From: Actinomycetales bacterium
GTDB taxonomy: Bacteria > Actinomycetota > Actinomycetes > Actinomycetales > Dermatophilaceae
Assembly: GCA_016715285.1 (NCBI GenBank)
Contig: JADKAO010000005.1
Location: forward strand, 396,572-460,571
Length of the DNA stretch: 64,000 nt
Direction of reading: 5' to 3'
Part shown: positions 59,970 to 64,000 of the stretch, piece by piece
Layout: each line of letters begins with the position of its first letter
Position numbering within the stretch: the stretch's first letter is position 1
Position numbers and translations under genes: made by a program
The notes under the pieces: generated by a model
Seen by the model: only the letters and a program-made list of their open reading frames with translations
Databases searched by the model: none
Told to the model about the DNA's origin: nothing

Positions 59970-60767
59970 ATGACCACACAGCCTGACCCGTTCCATCCGC
60001 AGCAAAACCCTGGAGGCGCTCCTCCGCCAGCGTCACCACAGCAGCAGTCGCCATTTGGAGCGCCGCCCGCTCAGCCGGGTTATGGCCAGCCCCCGGGTTA
60101 TGGCCAGCCGGGTTATGGCCAGCCGGGTTACGGCCAACCACCCCAGCACGGCGCGCCACCGGCATACGGGCAGTCGGGCTACGGCCAGCAGCCCACCTAC
60201 GGGACCCCTCCACCGGCATACGGGCAGCAGCCCTCCCAGGCGCCCGGGGAAGCCTACGGCTACCCGGCGGCACCCTATGGGTCGGGCCTCGTCCAGCAGC
60301 GCACGGACCTCGCGACATGGGGGGAGCGGGTTGTCGCCTATCTCATCGACATGGTCTACCAGGTGCCGGGCATCGTGCTGTATGCCGTCGGCATGGGGAT
60401 TGCCGCGCCCAACGCTCCTACCACGACCCGCGCGGGCACCGTCATCAACCCGGGCAACCCCGGGATGATGGGGATCGGATTCCTCCTGGTCGGCATCGGC
60501 GTCTTGTACATGATGGGAATGGGCATCTACAACCACATCATCAAGCAAGGCAAGACGGGGCAAACCTTCGGCAAGGCGCGACGTGGGCTGCGATTGGTCC
60601 ACCAAGACACCGGCCAGCTCATCGGCACCGGACAAACGTTCGTCCGTCAGTTGGCCCACATGGTCGATGGCATTGCCTATGTGGGTTACCTCTGGCCATT
60701 GTGGGACCCGATGAGGCAGACCTTCGCCGACAAGATCATGAAGACCGTCGTCGTCAAGGAACGTTAA
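59970..60767 (+). CDS. RDD-family membrane protein with Pro/Gln/Gly-Tyr-rich N-terminus
   Basis: The 265-residue protein has about 110 residues of low-complexity repeats (GYGQP units, coded by repeated GGTTATGGCCAGCC-like DNA) followed by an RDD domain with membrane helices (WGERVVAYLIDMVYQVPGIVLY; GIGFLLVGIGVLYMMGMGIYN) and KTGQTFGKARRGLRLVH. Function not known; similar actinobacterial RDD proteins have disordered Pro-rich heads. Two octamers occur in the repeat region. Confidence 0.88.
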   Translation: MTTQPDPFHPQQNPGGAPPPASPQQQSPFGAPPAQPGYGQPPGYGQPGYGQPGYGQPPQHGAPPAYGQSGYGQQPTYGTPPPAYGQQPSQAPGEAYGYPAAPYGSGLVQQRTDLATWGERVVAYLIDMVYQVPGIVLYAVGMGIAAPNAPTTTRAGTVINPGNPGMMGIGFLLVGIGVLYMMGMGIYNHIIKQGKTGQTFGKARRGLRLVHQDTGQLIGTGQTFVRQLAHMVDGIAYVGYLWPLWDPMRQTFADKIMKTVVVKER

Positions 60768-60773
60768 CCGCCC

Positions 60774-60806
60774 GTCGTCAAGCCCGGGCTCCCCGGACTT
60801 GACGAC
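60774..60806. terminator. Bidirectional hairpin
   Basis: GTCGTCAAG and CTTGACGAC form a 9-bp stem with further pairing inside (CCGG/CCGG). It lies between the convergent RDD and VKOR genes. Confidence 0.7.
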
Positions 60807-60824
60807 CCGGCATACGAGCCGTCG

Positions 60825-61340
60825 TCAGCGCACGCGATCCTTGTATCGCACCCGCGCTGGCGGCGGCTCAATCATGATCTGACCAAAGAGCACCGCAACA
60901 AACAGCGCCAACACCGCGATGTGAACGACGGTGCACCACAGGCAGATTGCACCGATCTTGAAGAGCTCGGCCCACACGAGATAGAGCACCATGGCGAGCC
61001 CGACGCTCACATAGGCGAGCCGGAGCCGATCCCAGACCGGGCGCACGTCACGCAGCCGAGCGGGCGTCGCGAGCCACCACATGCCAGCGAAGAAGAGCAG
61101 ACCGAGCGGTGCGACGGGGATGCCAAAGAGCTTGGACCACTCGCTCTCGGTCACCTTGGCGCAGTTGATCGTCTCGCCTTCGGGGCACGCGAGTGTCGAG
61201 CCGCCGCTGAACGCCTCCCACGTGAGGTACGCCGACACGATGAGCCCCAGGATGCACAGCGCCTTGATGAGCTGCGGCAGCCACGGGGGCACTCCGCGTT
61301 CGCGCTTCCGGTATGCCGTGCCCCGCTCTGGTGACGTCAC
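60825..61340 (-). CDS. Vitamin K epoxide reductase family protein
   Basis: The 171-residue membrane protein has four helices, the loop cysteines STLACPEGETINCAKV and the active-site CLWC in KIGAICLWCTVVH. It re-oxidises a thiol-disulfide partner, as DsbB does, with quinone as acceptor. The partner is probably the thioredoxin-like protein encoded immediately upstream, whose stop overlaps this ATG. Confidence 0.92.
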   Translation of the reverse strand: MTSPERGTAYRKRERGVPPWLPQLIKALCILGLIVSAYLTWEAFSGGSTLACPEGETINCAKVTESEWSKLFGIPVAPLGLLFFAGMWWLATPARLRDVRPVWDRLRLAYVSVGLAMVLYLVWAELFKIGAICLWCTVVHIAVLALFVAVLFGQIMIEPPPARVRYKDRVR

Positions 61341-62227
61341 TTCAGTGTTGCGGCCGCAGCGACCACACCCGGCGCCGTGCAGACGTTGGCGGGCTGCTGG
61401 TTAGTGGCCTTGCAGATCTGCGCGGTGAGCACGTTGGCGGTGCCGTTCACGCCCTTGGCGATGTCGCTCGTGGGGTCAGCCAGGGCGCCCGCGATCTCGG
61501 CGTGGGACTTGCCGGCGAGGACCTTGCCGGAGTACGACGCGCCGGACTGGATCGACGTCCCGCCGATGTTGAGCCACGGAATCGCGCCGGGAGAGTCGAC
61601 ATACGGCTTGTTGTTGTACTTCTCGAACAGCGCCTTGTCCTCGCCTTCGAGCGGGTCAAGCTTGGTGAACTGCCCGTTGACCTTCTTGTTGGTCGCCGTC
61701 TCAATGCCGGTGAACGACACGTATTGGCTGGTGTAGGTCGCCCCGTGGAAGGACACGGTTGGAGTGTCCGGGTTGACTTCTGGCGCGGGGGCCGAATACG
61801 TGGAGTTCAGGTTGTTCCACGTCCCGAAGCGGGACAGCGCGACCACGAGGGGCCACCGCTGGTCAGCGCAGTAGGGGCAGTACTCGGCGCCGATGTAGAC
61901 GACCCTGGGCTTGCCGTCTTTGGTGATCGCCGGGGCGTCAATGGTCTTGGGCCCGTTAGCGGAGGTGCCCACACCGACCGCGTCGAGCGTCGCGGCTGGC
62001 ACCGTCGTCAGCTTGGAGAAGGTGGCCTGATCGAGTGCCGTCCCCGTCTGCCCTGAGACGTCCTTGTTGCCGCCCTGCATCGCCACCACGATGAGTCCGA
62101 CGATGACGAGCAGGATGACCGCAGTCGCGCCCCCAGCGATCATGAGCTTGCTCTTGCGTTCTGCTGCGGCCTGCTCGGCTCGCAATTGAGCTAGCCGAGC
62201 ATTCTCGGCGCGTGCACTCTTACCCAC
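61337..62227 (-). CDS. Membrane-anchored DUF929 thioredoxin-like protein
   Basis: The 296-residue protein has a basic N-terminus, one membrane helix (SKLMIAGGATAVILLVIVGLIVVAM) and an extracytoplasmic thioredoxin-like domain with CPYC in YIGAEYCPYCADQRW. It probably introduces disulfides into exported proteins and is oxidised by the VKOR neighbour, with which it overlaps by 4 nt (ATGA). Two further cysteines at the C-terminus (ICKATNQQPANVC) may form a structural disulfide. Confidence 0.9.
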   Translation of the reverse strand: MGKSARAENARLAQLRAEQAAAERKSKLMIAGGATAVILLVIVGLIVVAMQGGNKDVSGQTGTALDQATFSKLTTVPAATLDAVGVGTSANGPKTIDAPAITKDGKPRVVYIGAEYCPYCADQRWPLVVALSRFGTWNNLNSTYSAPAPEVNPDTPTVSFHGATYTSQYVSFTGIETATNKKVNGQFTKLDPLEGEDKALFEKYNNKPYVDSPGAIPWLNIGGTSIQSGASYSGKVLAGKSHAEIAGALADPTSDIAKGVNGTANVLTAQICKATNQQPANVCTAPGVVAAAATLK

Positions 62228-62261
62228 CTGGCGTACTCCTTAACCGATCTGTCCCGACATG

Positions 62262-63248
62262 CTAGCGAGGCGACCCGTGCGCAGCGCGCTGGCGGGCAAT
62301 TTCATACAACGTCACGCCTGCTGCGATCCCTGCGTTGAGTGATTCGACCGTCGACACCATGGGAATCGACACGACCCGATCACAGGTTTCGCGCACGAGG
62401 CGCGACAATCCCTTGCCTTCCGACCCGACCACGACAACGAGCGGCTCACCCGCCAGATCCAACTCAGGCAAGTCGACGTCGCCGTCCATGTCGAGCCCGA
62501 TGACAAAGAAGCCTGCCTTCTGATAACTCTCCAAGGCCCGGGTGAGGTTGCCTGCTTTGGCAACCGGAATTCTGGCCGCTGCGCCCGCAGATGTCTTCCA
62601 CGCGCTCGCGGTCATGCCGACGGAGCGGCGCTCGGGCACGACGACGCCGTGTCCGCCAAACGCTGCGACCGACCGGATCACGGCGCCCAGGTTGCGCGGG
62701 TCGGTGATGCCATCAAGTGCCACGACAAGGGGTATGCCGGGGGCCTCCGGGTCGATGAAGTCCGCCGGGTCGGCATACTCGTAAGCGGGGACCTGGAGCG
62801 CGAGTCCCTGATGCACGGCACCATCGGTGAGCCGGTCAAGCTCACCACGTGGGCACTCAAGCACCGGTATGCCGCGCCGCGTCGCCTCGGTGATCGCCTC
62901 GCGCACCCGGTCGTCGCTGTCGATGCGGGTGGCGATGTACATCGTCGTGGCGGGAATGTCGGCCCTCAGTGCCTCGACGACGGAGTTGCGACCGGCGACC
63001 ATTTCGGAGCTTGCCTTGCCGCGACGGGGATTACCGTGTCGAGCAGTTCCGCCCCGCGACGGGCCTGAGCCACGCCCACTCGTGGCGGGTCGGGCAGCGC
63101 GCTTGTGGGCCGGATGATTCTCGCGGTCAGCGGCCTTGGGGGTTGGCCCGCGGCCTTCTAGGCCCTTGCGGCGCTGGCCTCCGGAGCCGACGAGGGCACC
63201 TTTGCCGCTCTTGCGGACGGCGCCGCGGCGCTGTGAGTTGCCGGGCAT
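62262..63248 (-). CDS. rlmB: 23S rRNA (guanosine-2'-O-)-methyltransferase RlmB
   Basis: The 328-residue SPOUT enzyme has a disordered basic N-terminus of about 80 residues, the substrate-binding domain, and the methylase motifs LDGITDPRNLGAVIRSVAAFG, VVGSEGKGLSRLV and SIPMVSTVESLNAGIAAGVTLYE. It methylates G2251 (E. coli numbering) of 23S rRNA. The ATG lies one base after the cysS stop; cysS-rlmB is a common actinobacterial pairing. Confidence 0.95.
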   Translation of the reverse strand: MPGNSQRRGAVRKSGKGALVGSGGQRRKGLEGRGPTPKAADRENHPAHKRAARPATSGRGSGPSRGGTARHGNPRRGKASSEMVAGRNSVVEALRADIPATTMYIATRIDSDDRVREAITEATRRGIPVLECPRGELDRLTDGAVHQGLALQVPAYEYADPADFIDPEAPGIPLVVALDGITDPRNLGAVIRSVAAFGGHGVVVPERRSVGMTASAWKTSAGAAARIPVAKAGNLTRALESYQKAGFFVIGLDMDGDVDLPELDLAGEPLVVVVGSEGKGLSRLVRETCDRVVSIPMVSTVESLNAGIAAGVTLYEIARQRAAHGSPR

Positions 63249-63249
63249 G

Positions 63250-64000
63250 TCAGGCTCCCTGTGCTGAGTCGGCCGGATGGCCCGAGTGGCTCAGGTGACC
63301 GCGCATGAGTGACCACCTCGGCCCTGAAGGGGTGTCCTCGATTGAGATCCCCGCTGCGGTGAGTTGATCACGGATTGCGTCCGCCGTGGCAAAGTCACGT
63401 CCGGCCCGGGCAGTTTGGCGCGCAACCAACTGGGCTTCAACAAGCGCGGCGAGGGCGTTGCTGGCGCTGGCGCCAGCTGCACTCGTAGACGAATTCCAGT
63501 GTGCGGCAAGTGGGTTGATGCCCAGCACGTCCGTCATCGCGACGACCGCACCTGCGAGTTCCCAGGCCTGTTCGTGATCGCCGTCATCGAGCGCAGTGTT
63601 GCCGGCTCGCACGGTGTCATGGACCACGGCCAGCGCGCCCGAGACGTTGAGGTCATCGTTCATCGCGGCTGCAAACTCGCCGGGGATGTCCGTCCCGGCG
63701 GGTGACACCGGCCGGATCTGATCGACCCGGGTGAGGAAGCCCTCGATACGTTCGAGAGCGGTCTCCGACTCCTGCAACGACCCCGGGTGGTATTCGATCA
63801 TCGACCGATAGTGCGCGGCCGTGAGGTAGTACCGCACCGCCAGGGGACGCGCGGTCTTGGTCAGCTCGTGGATCTCGAGGGCATTGCCGAGGGACTTGCC
63901 CATCTTTTGGCCCTTGACCGTCACCCAGGCGTTGTGGAGCCAGAAGTTCGCGAAATCCAACCCCGCTGCCCGGGACTGCGCCTGCTCGTTTTCGTGGTGG
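63250..64000 (-). CDS. cysS: Cysteinyl-tRNA synthetase (C-terminal part)
   Basis: The 250 C-terminal residues are present; the N-terminus lies beyond the window end. HHENEQAQSRAA is the zinc-site region, and KGQKMGKSLGN the KMSKS-like loop (KMGKS). The helical DALR-type tail ends HSGHPADSAQGA. It charges tRNA-Cys and is upstream of rlmB in the same operon. Confidence 0.96.
   Translation of the reverse strand, partial: HHENEQAQSRAAGLDFANFWLHNAWVTVKGQKMGKSLGNALEIHELTKTARPLAVRYYLTAAHYRSMIEYHPGSLQESETALERIEGFLTRVDQIRPVSPAGTDIPGEFAAAMNDDLNVSGALAVVHDTVRAGNTALDDGDHEQAWELAGAVVAMTDVLGINPLAAHWNSSTSAAGASASNALAALVEAQLVARQTARAGRDFATADAIRDQLTAAGISIEDTPSGPRWSLMRGHLSHSGHPADSAQGA

Overview
The window is a high-GC actinobacterial chromosome segment. 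Dense head-to-tail genes with ATGA/GTGA overlaps, GTG and TTG starts, WhiB and LytTR regulators, a Tad locus of the Rv3654c-Rv3660c type, and a block syntenic with Mycobacterium tuberculosis Rv3670-Rv3683 (EphE-like, MarP, NudL, Nth, Crp, MBL hydrolase, RidA, two ArsA-like ATPases, WhiB4, PonA2, phosphoesterase) all point to Actinomycetota. MsiK, DUF4032 and VKOR/DUF929 neighbours suggest Micrococcales, plausibly Dermatophilaceae/Intrasporangiaceae; the genus cannot be set from sequence reading alone.

Layout. 1-2.3 kb: end of a branched-chain/pyruvate dehydrogenase operon (E1 beta, E2). 2.4-9.2 kb: H+-pyrophosphatase, arylamine N-acetyltransferase, STAS protein, MrfA-like helicase. 9.3-17 kb: a Tad pilus locus on the minus strand, split by a plus-strand CoA-disulfide reductase-rhodanese gene, with a Fic-like gene upstream. 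17-23.2 kb: LytS/LytTR two-component system followed by two small-membrane-protein/SSS-symporter modules (acetate/pyruvate-type uptake). 23.5-31.9 kb: AbiEi/DUF559-like gene, trpS behind a Trp-Trp leader peptide and attenuator, gdhA, acsA, nhaA. 31.9-46 kb: the conserved Rv3670-Rv3683-like block. 46.4-54.1 kb: an accessory island between tRNA-Pro(CGG) and tRNA-Thr(TGT), with a probable restriction-modification pair, a membrane-anchored pentapeptide-repeat protein with a TIR/deoxyribosyltransferase-like C-terminus, two lipoproteins (one AT-rich) and a frameshifted IS481-type element. 54.1-64 kb: LysE exporter, Ser/Thr kinase, CBS protein, MsiK ATPase, DUF4032 kinase-like protein, RDD protein, VKOR plus thioredoxin-like partner, rlmB, and the 3' part of cysS.

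The most unusual signal is genome-scale. The octamer CGGCATAC/GTATGCCG occurs 82 times by my count, on both strands, inside and between genes; a base-composition estimate is about 2-3. Inverted pairs form terminators and compact hairpins over start regions. The longest octamer-free stretch (48.84-54.14 kb) coincides with most of the accessory island. This behaves like the DNA uptake sequences of Neisseria and Pasteurellaceae, and the window also carries Tad pilus genes, which are needed for transformation in Micrococcus luteus. The link is inference.

A second, independent repeat family is a 42-44-nt bipartite inverted repeat (TTCGATACC, about 26 nt, GGTATCGAA), found only between genes. Clear regulatory structures include the trpS ribosome-mediated attenuator, two near-identical LacI-type operators (pyrophosphatase/NAT intergenic and msiK), CRP-like sites upstream of acsA and the actP module, and a CstR/CsoR-like palindrome upstream of the CoA-disulfide reductase.
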